A stretch of 64,000 nt of DNA from Belliella alkalica (GTDB lineage Bacteria; Bacteroidota; Bacteroidia; Cytophagales; Cyclobacteriaceae). Shown here one piece after another: positions 34,995 through 45,365 of the stretch. The DNA lies in assembly GCF_022549785.1 (NCBI RefSeq), contig NZ_JAKZGO010000001.1, positions 456,101 to 520,100 of the forward strand, written 5' to 3'. Position 1 is the first letter of the stretch, and each line of letters opens with the position of its first letter. A program made the translations under genes and the position numbers. Under the pieces are notes generated by a model. It saw nothing but the letters and a program-made list of their open reading frames with translations, was not told the origin of the DNA and made no database searches.

Positions 34995-36203
34995 TTAACC
35001 TTCCATCCAGTTTTCGCCCAAAATGGATATCAATTTTTGGTTATATTTTTCAGCTTCTTCTTTATTATCTAATCTTGTATGGATTTGAAACAATGTCTCT
35101 AATATCTCTGTAGAATCAGGCTTCAATTCAGAAGCTTTTGTGAAATAGACAATTGATTCTTTATAAAGATCTTCTGCTTCTTTGTTCATCGCATCAGACT
35201 TCTTCTCCCACTCTTCATCTGACAAACTACCTACTTCATTAAGGATCGTTCTTGCTTTTTCTATGAAGATTGCTCCAGCATAATAATTACCTTCAAAGAA
35301 GTCAGGATCTGCTGCAACAGATTTCTTGTACTGAACCAAAGCTCCATCCAAGTCACCAGATTGCTCAAGTAAGTATCCATATCTCAAAAGAATACCCGTA
35401 TTCTCTGGGTCATTTTTTAAAGCTTCAACAACAGAACTCATGGCTTCATCCATTTTGTCTAGCTGTAACAAAAACTGAATTTCAAACTCAGCCAAAGTTT
35501 TATCAGTAGGATCTTCTTCTTTTGCTAATTTCACTAATCTATAAGCCTCTTCTGGATCTTTATCAATTGAACTTGCAATCTGAATCAAGAAATAATAAGT
35601 GTTTAGCTTGTTATACTCTTCGATTTCAAGCAATCTATTGAAGTAAACCTTTGCTTCCTCTGTCTTATCTAATTGATTAGCCAAATATCCAGCATTGAAG
35701 TTCATGGTAGTATCTTGAGGACTGATATCACTTGCTAAAGCAAAGTATTCATATGCCATCTCTAGATTATCTTCTTCATAAGTAGCGATAGCTTTATTAA
35801 ATGTCGCATTTTTAAGTGTTTCGATACCAAAAGATCTCAAATTATCTGGCATTCCAGGAAGATCATCTTTCCATAGATCCTTACCAACCTTACTACTCTT
35901 ATCGTTGTTGATCATTTCCATTGTTTTGGAAAATGTCGAAAATGCATCGCGACCTAGAGTAACGGTAGACATTTCATTTTCGTCAGCAGTGTCAAACATC
36001 TTCGTTTGAATCTGACCTTTCAAAAAGATCGTGGAAGGATCATCTTTTGTCTCAGGGTCAGATAATGCCTCTTCAACTTCTGTTAAAGCAGTAGTCAACT
36101 CTCCTTTTTTGTAGTTTTTTTCAGCAGATTTCAACACTTTTTTCTGTGCGAAACTAACTGTGACAAAACCTACTAATGCTAATGATAAGATTAACTTTTT
36201 CAT
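34995..36203 (-). CDS. Exported tetratricopeptide-repeat protein
   Basis: This is a periplasmic TPR protein of 402 residues with a signal peptide ending at VSFAQ. Several helix-turn-helix TPR units are visible, for example MNFNAGYLANQLDKTEEAKVYF, ILLRYGYLLEQSGDLDGALV and ILETLFQIHTRLDNKEEAEK. TPR arrays mediate protein contacts; no catalytic domain is present. It follows gyrA by 14 bp and may be cotranscribed with it. Confidence 0.85.
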   Translation of the reverse strand: MKKLILSLALVGFVTVSFAQKKVLKSAEKNYKKGELTTALTEVEEALSDPETKDDPSTIFLKGQIQTKMFDTADENEMSTVTLGRDAFSTFSKTMEMINNDKSSKVGKDLWKDDLPGMPDNLRSFGIETLKNATFNKAIATYEEDNLEMAYEYFALASDISPQDTTMNFNAGYLANQLDKTEEAKVYFNRLLEIEEYNKLNTYYFLIQIASSIDKDPEEAYRLVKLAKEEDPTDKTLAEFEIQFLLQLDKMDEAMSSVVEALKNDPENTGILLRYGYLLEQSGDLDGALVQYKKSVAADPDFFEGNYYAGAIFIEKARTILNEVGSLSDEEWEKKSDAMNKEAEDLYKESIVYFTKASELKPDSTEILETLFQIHTRLDNKEEAEKYNQKLISILGENWMEG

Positions 36204-36217
36204 TTTGTTCTTTTTTC

Positions 36218-38767
36218 TTAATTGTTTGGTTCTTCGGTTACATTGTTTTCTGAATCTGGGCTATCATCTTGATTTGATCCTTCTTCTGGATTGATCAAAT
36301 CCAATTCCTCCTCAGTTTCTTCTTCTTTTTTGATTTTTTCTACTGAAGAAATTTCATCATTTTCTCCAAGCTTGATAAGCCTCACACCTTGAGTAGCTCT
36401 ACCCATTACCCTAAGGTTTGAAACGGGAGTTCTTATAGTGATTCCTGACTTATTGATAATCATCAAATCATCTGTGTCAACTACTTCTTTAATTGCAACC
36501 AGACTTCCGGTTTTTTCAGTGACACTCATTGCTTTAACTCCTTTCCCTCCTCTATTTGTGATTCTGTAGGCATCAAGCTCTGAGCGCTTTCCGTAACCTT
36601 TTTCTGATACAACCAATAGCGTTGCATCTTCTCTGGAGGCACATACCATGCCAATTACATGGTCATTAACATCTGTTAACTTAATTGCTTTTACACCTGT
36701 AGCGGTCCTGCCCATCGGTCTGACAGTCGATTCATGGAAATGAATAGCTCTACCTGATTTGGCTGCAATGATAATATGGGAATCTCCATTGGTCATTTCA
36801 ACTTGCATCAGTTGATCTTCATCCCTGATATTCAATGCTATAATACCGTTAGTTCTCGGTCTTGAATACTGCTCTAAAGTGGTTTTTTTGATGATCCCTT
36901 TTTTGGTAACCATCACTAGGAAATTATTGTTTATATAATCCTCATCCCCTAAGTCTCCTACTTGAATTATTGACCTAATTCTATCTTCCGATGTAATGTT
37001 GATCAAATTTTGAATAGGTCTGCCTTTCGAAGCTTTGGAACCTTCCGGGATCGCATATGTTTTCAACCAGAATAACTTTCCTAAATCCGTAAAAATCAAA
37101 AGATAATTATGAGTCGAAGCTGTGAAAAGGTATTCAGTCCAATCATCATTCTTGGTAGTAGCACCTCTTGAACCAACTCCTCCTCTACTTTGTGTTCTAT
37201 ACTCAGTCAATGCTGTCCTTTTGATATAACCTTCGTGGGAAACTGTAATTACAACTTCCTCATTTGGAATCATGTCTTCATAACTGAAATCTTCCGCATT
37301 GTGTTCGATTTCGGTTCTTCTGTCATCAGCATATCTTTGTTTGATCTCTGCAAGTTCATCTTTGATGATTTGCATACGCTTATCCTCATTTGCAAGAATT
37401 TCTTTCAACTCTTCAATAAGAAGCATGATCTGATCATATTCTTCCTGGATCTTCTCTCTCTCCATGCCTGTAAGGCGCTGAAGTCTCATGTCCAAAATTG
37501 CTCTTGCTTGAATTTCACTCAATTCAAAGCGTTCCATCAAACCATTTCTGGCAGTCTCAGGATCTCTTGAACTTCTGATCAAAGAAATTACTTCATCAAG
37601 GTTATCCAAAGCAATTAAATAACCTAACAAAATATGGGCTCTTTTTTCCGCTTCTCTCAGTTCATATTCAGTCCTTCTAATGACAACTTCGTGACGGTGA
37701 TTGACATAATGTACAATCATGTCTTTCAGGTTCAAAGTATAAGGTCTTCCTTTAACTAAGGCTACGTTATTTACTGAAAATGAAGTTTGTAACTGAGTCT
37801 GTTTGTAAAGATTATTCAATACCACATTTGAAATGGCATCTCTCTTCAGTTCATAAACAATCCGCATTCCTTGTCTATCAGATTCATCTCTGATAGCAGA
37901 AATACCATCTATTTTTTTCTCTGTAATCAGCTGGGCGGTCTTCTCGATCATATTGGCTTTGTTCACCAAATATGGGATCTCAGAGATGATGATCATCTCC
38001 TTGCCACTATCTTTAGTCTCTATTCCAGCTTTACCGCGTACGATTATCCTTCCTCTTCCCGTTTCAAAAGCAGCTTTGACACCATTATATCCATAGATAA
38101 TCCCACCTGTAGGGAAATCTGGAGCTACAATAAACTCCATCAATTCGGAAATAGTGATGTCTCTATTATCGATGTAAGCGGTGATGCCATCTACAATTTC
38201 TCCTAGATTGTGTGGAGCCATATTTGTGGCCATACCTACTGCAATTCCAGATGCGCCATTCAATAGAAGGGCAGGGATTTTTGCAGGTAATACAACAGGC
38301 TCCTTCAAGGAATCATCAAAGTTCAATTGAAAATCAACAGTTTCTTTATTGATATCAATCAAAAGCTCTTCTGCGATTCTTTTTAACCTTGCTTCTGTGT
38401 AACGCATCGCGGCTGGATTATCTCCATCCACAGAACCAAAGTTACCCTGACCATCCACCAAAGGATATCTCAAAGACCAAGGTTGCGCCATACGAACCAT
38501 TGTTTCATATACTGCAGAGTCACCATGTGGGTGGTACTTACCTAGTACCTCACCAACGATTCTAGCTGATTTTTTAAAGGATTTGTTATGTAAAACGCCT
38601 AGTTCTTGCATTCCGAAGAGTATTCTTCTATGAACAGGCTTTAGTCCGTCTCGGACATCTGGAAGTGCTCTGGAAACAATAACCGACATCGAATAATCGA
38701 TGTAGGCTCCACGCATTTCGTCTTCAATGTTAATCGGTATGATATTCTCTCTTTCTCCTTGAGCCAT
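36218..38767 (-). CDS. gyrA: DNA gyrase subunit A
   Basis: GyrA is the DNA-cleaving subunit of DNA gyrase, which with GyrB introduces negative supercoils. The active-site tyrosine is Tyr123 in MRYTEARL. The quinolone-determining region reads [20 protein letters not shown] with Ser84 and Glu88, the usual quinolone-sensitive form for this phylum. The C-terminal pinwheel contains the GyrA-box-like [10 protein letters not shown] and ends in a long acidic tail of about 45 residues. The 849-residue length fits. Confidence 0.98.
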   Translation of the reverse strand: MAQGERENIIPINIEDEMRGAYIDYSMSVIVSRALPDVRDGLKPVHRRILFGMQELGVLHNKSFKKSARIVGEVLGKYHPHGDSAVYETMVRMAQPWSLRYPLVDGQGNFGSVDGDNPAAMRYTEARLKRIAEELLIDINKETVDFQLNFDDSLKEPVVLPAKIPALLLNGASGIAVGMATNMAPHNLGEIVDGITAYIDNRDITISELMEFIVAPDFPTGGIIYGYNGVKAAFETGRGRIIVRGKAGIETKDSGKEMIIISEIPYLVNKANMIEKTAQLITEKKIDGISAIRDESDRQGMRIVYELKRDAISNVVLNNLYKQTQLQTSFSVNNVALVKGRPYTLNLKDMIVHYVNHRHEVVIRRTEYELREAEKRAHILLGYLIALDNLDEVISLIRSSRDPETARNGLMERFELSEIQARAILDMRLQRLTGMEREKIQEEYDQIMLLIEELKEILANEDKRMQIIKDELAEIKQRYADDRRTEIEHNAEDFSYEDMIPNEEVVITVSHEGYIKRTALTEYRTQSRGGVGSRGATTKNDDWTEYLFTASTHNYLLIFTDLGKLFWLKTYAIPEGSKASKGRPIQNLINITSEDRIRSIIQVGDLGDEDYINNNFLVMVTKKGIIKKTTLEQYSRPRTNGIIALNIRDEDQLMQVEMTNGDSHIIIAAKSGRAIHFHESTVRPMGRTATGVKAIKLTDVNDHVIGMVCASREDATLLVVSEKGYGKRSELDAYRITNRGGKGVKAMSVTEKTGSLVAIKEVVDTDDLMIINKSGITIRTPVSNLRVMGRATQGVRLIKLGENDEISSVEKIKKEEETEEELDLINPEEGSNQDDSPDSENNVTEEPNN

Positions 38768-38860
38768 ATTTATCTATTCTCAATAAGCTTGCAAGATAAT
38801 AAAAAGATAACGGTTTTAAAATATGATTTTACACTCAAAAAGGGGGAATTTAAATAAGTT

Positions 38861-39850
38861 TTAATACCACTGACCCACTCTTCTGTTTTGGAGATTGAAT
38901 ATGGAACTACCTCTATACTCAACCCCGTCATGTAAGTGCTTCATTACCACACCACAACCTTGTACTTTGCACCTTTTTGTCCCTGGAAGACTTATGGAAA
39001 GGCCAACTTGAGCGCCGTACAAAGTCTGTTTAATATTTTGAAATTCTTCAATATTTGTGCCCTCAAATGATAAATTTCTAAATTCTGCTCCGGTTTTAAC
39101 AAAAAATCGTGCATATTCAGAAAACTGCCTTTCTATTCTAAAAGCAATTCCATAATAAGGCTCATTATTATTTACCAAACGAGAATCTGGTGATTTACGA
39201 ACTATCAAACTCCCATACTCGCCTTCCAAGATAAATCTCCAAGGATAATTTTGACGAATCCTTTGATTTTTTTCAGACTGCATGTATATATTCTGAGAAG
39301 AATATCTACGGTATTTCCATTTCAGAAAACTTGCTCGTTTTTTTGCATCATATAGAACCAAACCTAAATTTCCATATAGCTTGTCGAAAGTATAGGAACT
39401 ATTTTGGAACTCAAATCTATAATCAGAACCTTGCAAATTATTTATATTCCCAATTTCCCGTCCGTATCCGCCCCCCAAAATAAATAGGTTAAATACATTC
39501 AGCTTTACTCCCAAATTGATAGGGACACCAAAACCACTACCATCAAACTTCGTGATTTCATCGACGGGTATTTCTGTCGTATTTTCTATATTTTGAAATT
39601 GGCTTATTGGATATTCACTAGGGTTAGCGGATAAAAAATCCATATTGTTATGTAGATAACTACCTCCTGAAGATAATTCAAAACTAAAATTGCTAATTCC
39701 CTTTCTGAAAACATTCCCAATATTACTTTCACTCATTCTTCCACGCTTTACTCTCGTATCAATTCCGAAAATATCATCTTGCTGTGCTTGTATTTCTATG
39801 ATGGTAAGCAAAAAGATTGATGATAGTAGAAGTATTGACTTAAGATTCAT
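38861..39850 (-). CDS. Exported protein, predicted outer-membrane beta-barrel
   Basis: This is a 329-residue exported protein with a signal peptide ending at EIQAQ. The mature part has beta-strand-like alternation (FNLFILGGGYGREIG, WRFILEGEYGSLIVR, YYGIAFRIERQFSEYARFFV) suggesting a small barrel. The late segment with CKVQGCGVV carries two cysteines. I do not recognise a family. It stands alone between gyrA and a terminator. Confidence 0.5.
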   Translation of the reverse strand: MNLKSILLLSSIFLLTIIEIQAQQDDIFGIDTRVKRGRMSESNIGNVFRKGISNFSFELSSGGSYLHNNMDFLSANPSEYPISQFQNIENTTEIPVDEITKFDGSGFGVPINLGVKLNVFNLFILGGGYGREIGNINNLQGSDYRFEFQNSSYTFDKLYGNLGLVLYDAKKRASFLKWKYRRYSSQNIYMQSEKNQRIRQNYPWRFILEGEYGSLIVRKSPDSRLVNNNEPYYGIAFRIERQFSEYARFFVKTGAEFRNLSFEGTNIEEFQNIKQTLYGAQVGLSISLPGTKRCKVQGCGVVMKHLHDGVEYRGSSIFNLQNRRVGQWY

Positions 39851-39975
39851 AGATTTACTATAATTGATGACAAGAAAGCATTCATTGAAAGGATGAAGAT
39901 ATTCGAAATAACCATAATTTTAAATACATCGTTCGATTAAATAACGAGGTTTGAACAAAATAAATACTCTTTAGA

Positions 39976-40020
39976 CATAAAAAAAGGAGATTTTCAAATT
40001 GAAAATCTCCTTTTTTTATG
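39976..40020. terminator. Long terminator hairpin after the gene at 40034
   Basis: A near-continuous palindrome of 22 bp per arm, from CATAAAAAAAGGAGATTTTC (39976) to its complement ending ATG at 40020, has A- and T-runs on both sides. It lies 13 bp past the stop of the small exported protein. Confidence 0.9.
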
Positions 40021-40033
40021 ATGTTATGAAAAA

Positions 40034-40546
40034 TTACATATCCGTAACAGGCTCTTGTCCTTCTTCAGCATTTTTCTTTTTCATTTCTGCAATCATAGTA
40101 TCCACTTTTTCTTTAACTTCTGGATTTTCTTTGATTGCTTTGTTCACTTTGTTGTAAGTCGCTGCTCCCAAAACATCTGCGTCCATAATTAGATCAGTTT
40201 TGTATTCTCTTGCAGACTCACCAATAGAACCAATAAAATCTTGAATTCTCTGATATTCTGCTTTCTCCTCTTCAGTGATATTAATTTCAGCTAATTTTTC
40301 ATCGTTACCCCAAGCAGCTTTGATTTCATTATACCTTGCTCCTCCGCCTTCGATTATTTCATTTGATTTGATCATATCTTCCATTTCAGCTTGCTTGCCT
40401 GCTATAAATGCAGCAAAATTAGCTTCCATGGCAGCAAATTTCATCATCTCTTCTTCGGTAACTTCCTCGGACTCATCTTGTGCATTGACTTGCACACTCA
40501 TCATACCTAACATTAAGAAGGCTAATACAAATACTCTTTTCATCAT
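40034..40546 (-). CDS. Small exported acidic helical protein, unknown function
   Basis: This is a 170-residue protein with a signal peptide (MMKRVFVLAFLMLGMMSVQVNAQ). The mature part is highly charged and helical, with many Glu and Lys (EEVTEEEMMKFAAMEANFAA, VKEKVDTMIAEMKKKNAEEG). No family is recognised. It has its own strong terminator and an AT-rich 150-bp upstream region, so it may be an abundant periplasmic protein. A start at the second Met (40543) is equally possible. Confidence 0.6.
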   Translation of the reverse strand: MMKRVFVLAFLMLGMMSVQVNAQDESEEVTEEEMMKFAAMEANFAAFIAGKQAEMEDMIKSNEIIEGGGARYNEIKAAWGNDEKLAEINITEEEKAEYQRIQDFIGSIGESAREYKTDLIMDADVLGAATYNKVNKAIKENPEVKEKVDTMIAEMKKKNAEEGQEPVTDM

Positions 40547-40699
40547 GACAATAGATTTTAATTTAGTTTTATATTCAAAAACGATCCTCTAATAAAACGT
40601 TAAAAGACCATTTTACCAAAAAAATATGCAAAAGATGTGCCTTAAATATTGTTAAAAGGTAATTATTTTTGATTAAAGGATTCTTTATGATGTTTTAAA

Positions 40700-41353
40700 C
40701 TAATCAATCTTTTTTAGTTTTTCTATGGTTGACAAAGGATCAGACGAAGAAAACACAAAGCTTCCTGCTACTAAAACATCGGCTCCTGCTGCTCTCAACA
40801 ATGGTGCATTACTTTCATTTACACCTCCATCAATTTCTATTTCAGTTTCTGCACCATTTTCGATGATTATTTCTTTTAGCCTCTTTACTTTGGCATAAGT
40901 ATTTTCGATAAATTTCTGTCCTCCAAATCCAGGATTGACAGACATGATACAAACCAAGTCAATATCCATAATGACATCTTTCAACAGCTCTACAGATGTA
41001 TGTGGATTAATGGCTACTCCAGCCTTACAGCCCAACTGCTTGATTCCCTGTAAAGTTCTATGCAAATGAGTACAAGCTTCGTAATGAACAGAAATAATGG
41101 CTGCTCCAGCATTTTTAAATGCTTCCAGGTATTGATCTGGGTTGACTATCATAAGGTGAACATCCAATGGTTTTTTTGCATGTTTATTTACTGCTTCGGT
41201 GACTGGTATCCCAAAAGAAATATTTGGTACAAATACACCATCCATTATATCCACATGGATGTAATCAGCTTCTGAAACATTGATCATTTCGATCTCTTTT
41301 TGCAAGTTGGCAAAATCAGATGCAAGTATAGAAGGGGCTATTTTAACTGACAT
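40700..41353 (-). CDS. rpe: Ribulose-phosphate 3-epimerase
   Basis: Rpe interconverts ribulose 5-phosphate and xylulose 5-phosphate in the pentose phosphate pathway. The 217-residue TIM barrel starts MSVKIAPSILASDFANL; the ATG at 41353 fits the family better than the frame's upstream extension. Metal/catalytic motifs are HVDIMDGVFVPN, VHLMIVNPD and IDGGVNESNAP, with NPGFGGQKF as the phosphate-side loop. Confidence 0.97.
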   Translation of the reverse strand: MSVKIAPSILASDFANLQKEIEMINVSEADYIHVDIMDGVFVPNISFGIPVTEAVNKHAKKPLDVHLMIVNPDQYLEAFKNAGAAIISVHYEACTHLHRTLQGIKQLGCKAGVAINPHTSVELLKDVIMDIDLVCIMSVNPGFGGQKFIENTYAKVKRLKEIIIENGAETEIEIDGGVNESNAPLLRAAGADVLVAGSFVFSSSDPLSTIEKLKKID

Positions 41354-41408
41354 TATTGTTTTAGTAGGGTTTTTATCCTGCAAAGGAAATAAAAAAGAGT
41401 TTAGCCCC

Positions 41409-43055
41409 CTATCTTTTTATTAATTTTGTCCTTTTGACATCTCTGCCAGACTGAAGTTCCAATAAATATACACCTTTTACCAAAGTAGGTAAACTGACCG
41501 TAAAAGGGTTATTATTTGAATCCCTAGAAATTTCACTATCTAAAATCACACTTCCATTTACGTCAAATAGTCTAATTGCAATCTGATTTGACAGTCCGAA
41601 ATTTATAAAGAGCTCTTGTCCTTCATTGGGATTTGGATAGATTTTCCAATCTTCAACCTCCCCTTTTTCTTCGACTGATAGAATCTCTCCATAATAAGCC
41701 CTTGCAAAATCAGGAATCCCATACCCCAATTCATTATCAGGATTCTCTGCTTGTGATCCACTTTTTATTAAAGCATCGATCAATTGATTCTTGGTCCAAT
41801 CTGGCTTCGCCTGCCATAGTCCAGCTGCTAAAGCTGTTATCTGTGGCGCCGAAAAAGATGTGCCATTGCCTGGACTTACAGTTCCGTTTGATCTAATCAA
41901 AAATGCTCCCCTACCGAATGTGACTAATTCAGGTTTCAAATCACCCAATGCATTAGGTCCTTGAGAGCTGAAATTTGCACGCTTGAATTCAATATCTACT
42001 GCACCGATAGACAAAATCCCTTTTGCATCTGCAGGCGCTGTGATGGACTGCCCTCCTCTACTGCCATAGTTCCCTACACTATTGACTACCAATATCCCTT
42101 TTTGCCCAGCTATGAAAGCGGCTTGTGAAATAACTGCGGTGGCACCATCGAGATCTTCGGCAAAATAATCCATTCTTGGGTCATCAAAATCTAAATAACC
42201 CAATGATGAATTAATGATATCTACCCCTAAACTGTCAGCAAACTCGGCTGCTTTTAGCCAATTGTATTCTTCTATCCTATATTCTGAAAACACATCTTCT
42301 GTAATACAAAGAATATAACTTGCATCCGGAGCTCCAGACACTAAAAGTTGTGGCATATTAGCACCAATTAGCGATAGGACATTTGTGCCGTGTTGGTGTC
42401 TAGTATAAACATCTGCATTTCTCAAATTTATAAAATCCCTTGTAGCAACAATCTGGTTATTTTCAAACAAATGCTTAAATCCATCGATTTTATCTACTCC
42501 TAAAAATCCTCCATCAAAAACTGCTATCGTGACCCCTTTTCCTGTAAATCCCTCTTCATGCATTTGCTGTATACCTAATAGAGAATTTTGAAAATCATAA
42601 ACTTCATTGCTTGATTTCCTTGAAACATTTTTTAATTCTAGATTTTGAATATTTGCTCTTTTATCTCTTCGGTGAATCCTTCCGCCATTGTTTGAAATAG
42701 GTGAAACAAATTCCACTTTTTCAACAAAATCAAAACCAGAAATCACATCAACTTGATCCTGACTAGCTATGACTAGTGAGGCATTCATCCACTTTGTGTT
42801 ATAGATCAATTCCATTGAATTTTCCAAAATTTGCGCTTCATACTTTTTGGAAATTGGAAGATCCAAGCTGTCTAGAGGAATGCTTTGCTTGACTCTTCTT
42901 TCAAGCGATTTTGTAGTTAAAAATCCAGTGCCATCCTCCAAACTAAATTGATCTTGGGGTTTGTATTTATAATGAACTGCATATTTTCCCTGTCCATTCG
43001 AAAAATGGAAAACCAAAGCGAAAAATATTGAAAAAAGGAATCTAATTTTTCCCAT
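41409..43055 (-). CDS. S8 (subtilisin-like) serine protease with T9SS sorting domain
   Basis: This is a secreted subtilase. Residues 1-22 form a signal peptide. The catalytic triad is Asp181 (VFDGG), His222 (QHGTNV) and Ser400 (GTSFSAPQ), with the oxyanion Asn in VVNSVGNYGS. The C-terminus is a type A T9SS sorting domain (IYPNPNEG, then LVKGVYLLELQSG and ending in KLIKR), so the enzyme should be exported through the type IX system and anchored or released at the surface. The start overlaps the upstream lipoprotein gene by 14 bp. Confidence 0.92.
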   Translation of the reverse strand: MGKIRFLFSIFFALVFHFSNGQGKYAVHYKYKPQDQFSLEDGTGFLTTKSLERRVKQSIPLDSLDLPISKKYEAQILENSMELIYNTKWMNASLVIASQDQVDVISGFDFVEKVEFVSPISNNGGRIHRRDKRANIQNLELKNVSRKSSNEVYDFQNSLLGIQQMHEEGFTGKGVTIAVFDGGFLGVDKIDGFKHLFENNQIVATRDFINLRNADVYTRHQHGTNVLSLIGANMPQLLVSGAPDASYILCITEDVFSEYRIEEYNWLKAAEFADSLGVDIINSSLGYLDFDDPRMDYFAEDLDGATAVISQAAFIAGQKGILVVNSVGNYGSRGGQSITAPADAKGILSIGAVDIEFKRANFSSQGPNALGDLKPELVTFGRGAFLIRSNGTVSPGNGTSFSAPQITALAAGLWQAKPDWTKNQLIDALIKSGSQAENPDNELGYGIPDFARAYYGEILSVEEKGEVEDWKIYPNPNEGQELFINFGLSNQIAIRLFDVNGSVILDSEISRDSNNNPFTVSLPTLVKGVYLLELQSGRDVKRTKLIKR

Positions 43056-43728
43056 AATTGATAATCCTTAAATGTCTCAAACTGCCTGAATCTATCAACT
43101 CCTGACCCAAACAATCATTTCGGGAACAATATGTAAACACCTCAAAATATTGCTCTATCATTCCAATACCCTTAGCATAAACTTCATACCTATTATCCCG
43201 AAAAGTGATTTTATCATCTTCTTGACTTTGTAAAACCTGAACAACTTGTGAGTAGTTAGTTTGCCCAAGCTGGTAAATTCCTAAGAGACTTACATTGAAC
43301 ATCTCAGGCTGTCTCGAAGAATAAACTCGCCCATCCCAAGATTTGTTGAGACGAGGTGGAAAAGAAAAGGTGACAACTCTTTCATTTTCTTGCATTCTGA
43401 CCAACGCTTGATTTCTAACTAATAACGAATAATTCCCTTCAATCAGCCAATCTATCCTATCATTAGATTTTTCTCTCAATACTACAAAAACCTCTTCTCC
43501 CGCTTCATTGATATAGGAATAATCAATTTTATCCCTAAAAAAATAGGCAAACTCCTCAGAATCATTTTCACCAAATACTATCCTTTCTTCTACTTCATAT
43601 TCCCAAAACAGACCAATATCCAAAGGTTGATAATCATAACCCAAATCCACGTTCACATCATCCATTTCTCTACAAGAAAACAGACCTATTGCAACAACCA
43701 ATAAATAAAGTTTAATCAAATATCGCAT
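43042..43728 (-). CDS. Lipoprotein, unknown function, upstream of S8 protease
   Basis: This is a 228-residue lipoprotein with signal peptide and lipobox (IGLFSC, Cys19). The mature part is beta-rich, with the recurrent Bacteroidota lipoprotein pattern near the start (YDYQPLDIGLFWEYEVEE) and a Cys pair in YCSRNDCLG. No function is known. Translation is coupled to the subtilase by a 14-bp overlap, suggesting a partner of that protease. Confidence 0.65.
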   Translation of the reverse strand: MRYLIKLYLLVVAIGLFSCREMDDVNVDLGYDYQPLDIGLFWEYEVEERIVFGENDSEEFAYFFRDKIDYSYINEAGEEVFVVLREKSNDRIDWLIEGNYSLLVRNQALVRMQENERVVTFSFPPRLNKSWDGRVYSSRQPEMFNVSLLGIYQLGQTNYSQVVQVLQSQEDDKITFRDNRYEVYAKGIGMIEQYFEVFTYCSRNDCLGQELIDSGSLRHLRIINYGKN

Positions 43729-43812
43729 AGAAGCATACTAACAAGGGGCTAAAAATACATTTTTCGGGCGAAATCTTTTACCTTCGTATCTATAAAATCA
43801 ACAATACTTGTC

Positions 43813-44439
43813 ATGTCACTAAAAACTTTTGTAAAAATAAGCAACATCAATAACCTAAGCGATGCCAGATATTGTGCGGGAATGTATGTTAACTTGATGG
43901 GATTCAGCCTTGAAGAAAACAATAAAAACTTCATCTCCCCTGAAAAGTTCAAGGAAATCACAGATTGGTTGTCAGGTTTGGAATATGTTGCAGAGTTTGA
44001 AGAAAGTCACCCAGATACTATCTTGGAAATTGTAAAAGCCTACCCAGAGATAAATTATCTGGAAATTCAAGAAGAAATCCATCTAAAAATGCTCGTAAAT
44101 TCAAGTTTCGGATTGATTTTGAAATGTAAAGTTGAGGATTTAGATACAATCGATGATCTAATCTCCAAGTCAAAGTCGTATGCTGATTTCGGAGTAACCG
44201 TACATTTGGTAAGTGACACCTTGGAATTAGACGAAGCTACATCCTTAAAAATCAAAGAACTTGCAGAAAAATGCCAAGTTCTCTTGGGATTTGGGCTGGA
44301 TGCATCGACAATCGAAGAAGTGTTAGGCAAAACCAAAGTAAAGGGAATATCTCTAGAAGGTGGAGATGAAATCAAGCCAGGCTTGAAAGATTTTGATGAA
44401 CTGGCGGATATTTTGGAAGTGTTGGAGTTGGAGGACTGA
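43813..44439 (+). CDS. Phosphoribosylanthranilate-isomerase-like (TrpF-like) barrel, catalytic Cys lost
   Basis: This is a 208-residue TIM-barrel protein alignable with TrpF: FVKISNINNLSDARYCAGMY matches the TrpF start with KICGI replaced by KISNI, then FISPEKFKEI, and the phosphate-side region FGLDASTIEEVLG and SLEGGDEIKPGLKD match GGLxPENV and VSSGVExxPGxKD. The general-base Cys is Ser here, and the catalytic Asp region is not conserved, so ordinary isomerase activity is unlikely. It precedes hemF by 29 bp. No function is known; it is not a normal trpF. Confidence 0.6.
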   Translation: MSLKTFVKISNINNLSDARYCAGMYVNLMGFSLEENNKNFISPEKFKEITDWLSGLEYVAEFEESHPDTILEIVKAYPEINYLEIQEEIHLKMLVNSSFGLILKCKVEDLDTIDDLISKSKSYADFGVTVHLVSDTLELDEATSLKIKELAEKCQVLLGFGLDASTIEEVLGKTKVKGISLEGGDEIKPGLKDFDELADILEVLELED

Positions 44440-44468
44440 TTTTAGATTTAAGATTGAAAAAAAATAAA

Positions 44469-45359
44469 ATGAACAAGGATCAAATCGCAAATGATTTCAA
44501 AAAGATCCAAGACCATATCTGTAAAGAATTGGAATTGGCAGATGGGAAAGCAATCTTCAAAGAAGATCTTTGGAAACGCCAAGAAGGTGGTGGTGGGAGA
44601 ACCCGAATAATCCAAAATGGAAATATCATTGAAAAAGGAGGCGTTGCTTTTTCGGCTGTAGAAGGACCTACACCAGACAAAATCCTTCAAAAACTGAATC
44701 TTGAGAAATCTGATTTTTTTGCAACTGGTGTATCAATTGTAATCCACCCAGAGAGTCCAATGGTGCCTATCATTCACATGAACATTCGATATTTTGAAAT
44801 GAGTAATGGTGTGAATTGGTTTGGAGGAGGTATTGATTTGACTCCACATTATGTGGATGAAGAAGATGCCAAATTTTTCCATCAAGCTATAAAAGACACT
44901 TGTGATCATTTTGATGAAAGCTATTATCCAAAGTTCAAAAAATGGGCAGATGATTATTTTTTCATCAAACACAGAAATGAAACAAGAGGAATTGGTGGTA
45001 TCTTCTTTGACCGATTGACCTCCAAAGATTCTGAAGAGATGAATGGAATTTTTGAATTTGTAAAAGCTATAGGCTATTTATTCCCGAAGGTTTACACACA
45101 TTTCATGAAGAAAAATCATCAGATCCCTTATGGAAAGAATGAAAAAAGTTGGCAAGCGCTCAGAAGGGGGCGATATGTTGAGTTCAATTTGGTCTGGGAT
45201 GCAGGTACAAAATTCGGTCTGGACACCAATGGAAGAACAGAAAGTATTTTGATGAGTATGCCTCCGTTAGCAAGTTGGGAATATATGCATCAAGTGGAGT
45301 CCGGTTCAAAAGAAGCCAATACACTGGAATTGTTGACAAAAGGAATAGATTGGGTTTAA
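44469..45359 (+). CDS. hemF: Oxygen-dependent coproporphyrinogen III oxidase
   Basis: HemF oxidatively decarboxylates coproporphyrinogen III in heme synthesis, using O2. The family signature RRGRYVEFNLVWDAGTKFGL is near residues 237-256, with GGGGRTR and the HMNIRYFEM/WFGGGIDLTPHY region before it. I start at the ATG at 44469; upstream there is only an in-frame TTG at 44454. The 296-residue length is typical. It is followed 6 bp later by a PAP2 phosphatase. Confidence 0.97.
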   Translation: MNKDQIANDFKKIQDHICKELELADGKAIFKEDLWKRQEGGGGRTRIIQNGNIIEKGGVAFSAVEGPTPDKILQKLNLEKSDFFATGVSIVIHPESPMVPIIHMNIRYFEMSNGVNWFGGGIDLTPHYVDEEDAKFFHQAIKDTCDHFDESYYPKFKKWADDYFFIKHRNETRGIGGIFFDRLTSKDSEEMNGIFEFVKAIGYLFPKVYTHFMKKNHQIPYGKNEKSWQALRRGRYVEFNLVWDAGTKFGLDTNGRTESILMSMPPLASWEYMHQVESGSKEANTLELLTKGIDWV

Positions 45360-45365
45360 TAATTG

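Noticed and set aside
37190-37570. 126-codon plus-strand ORF
   Set aside because: It lies antisense within gyrA and has no family features or start signals.
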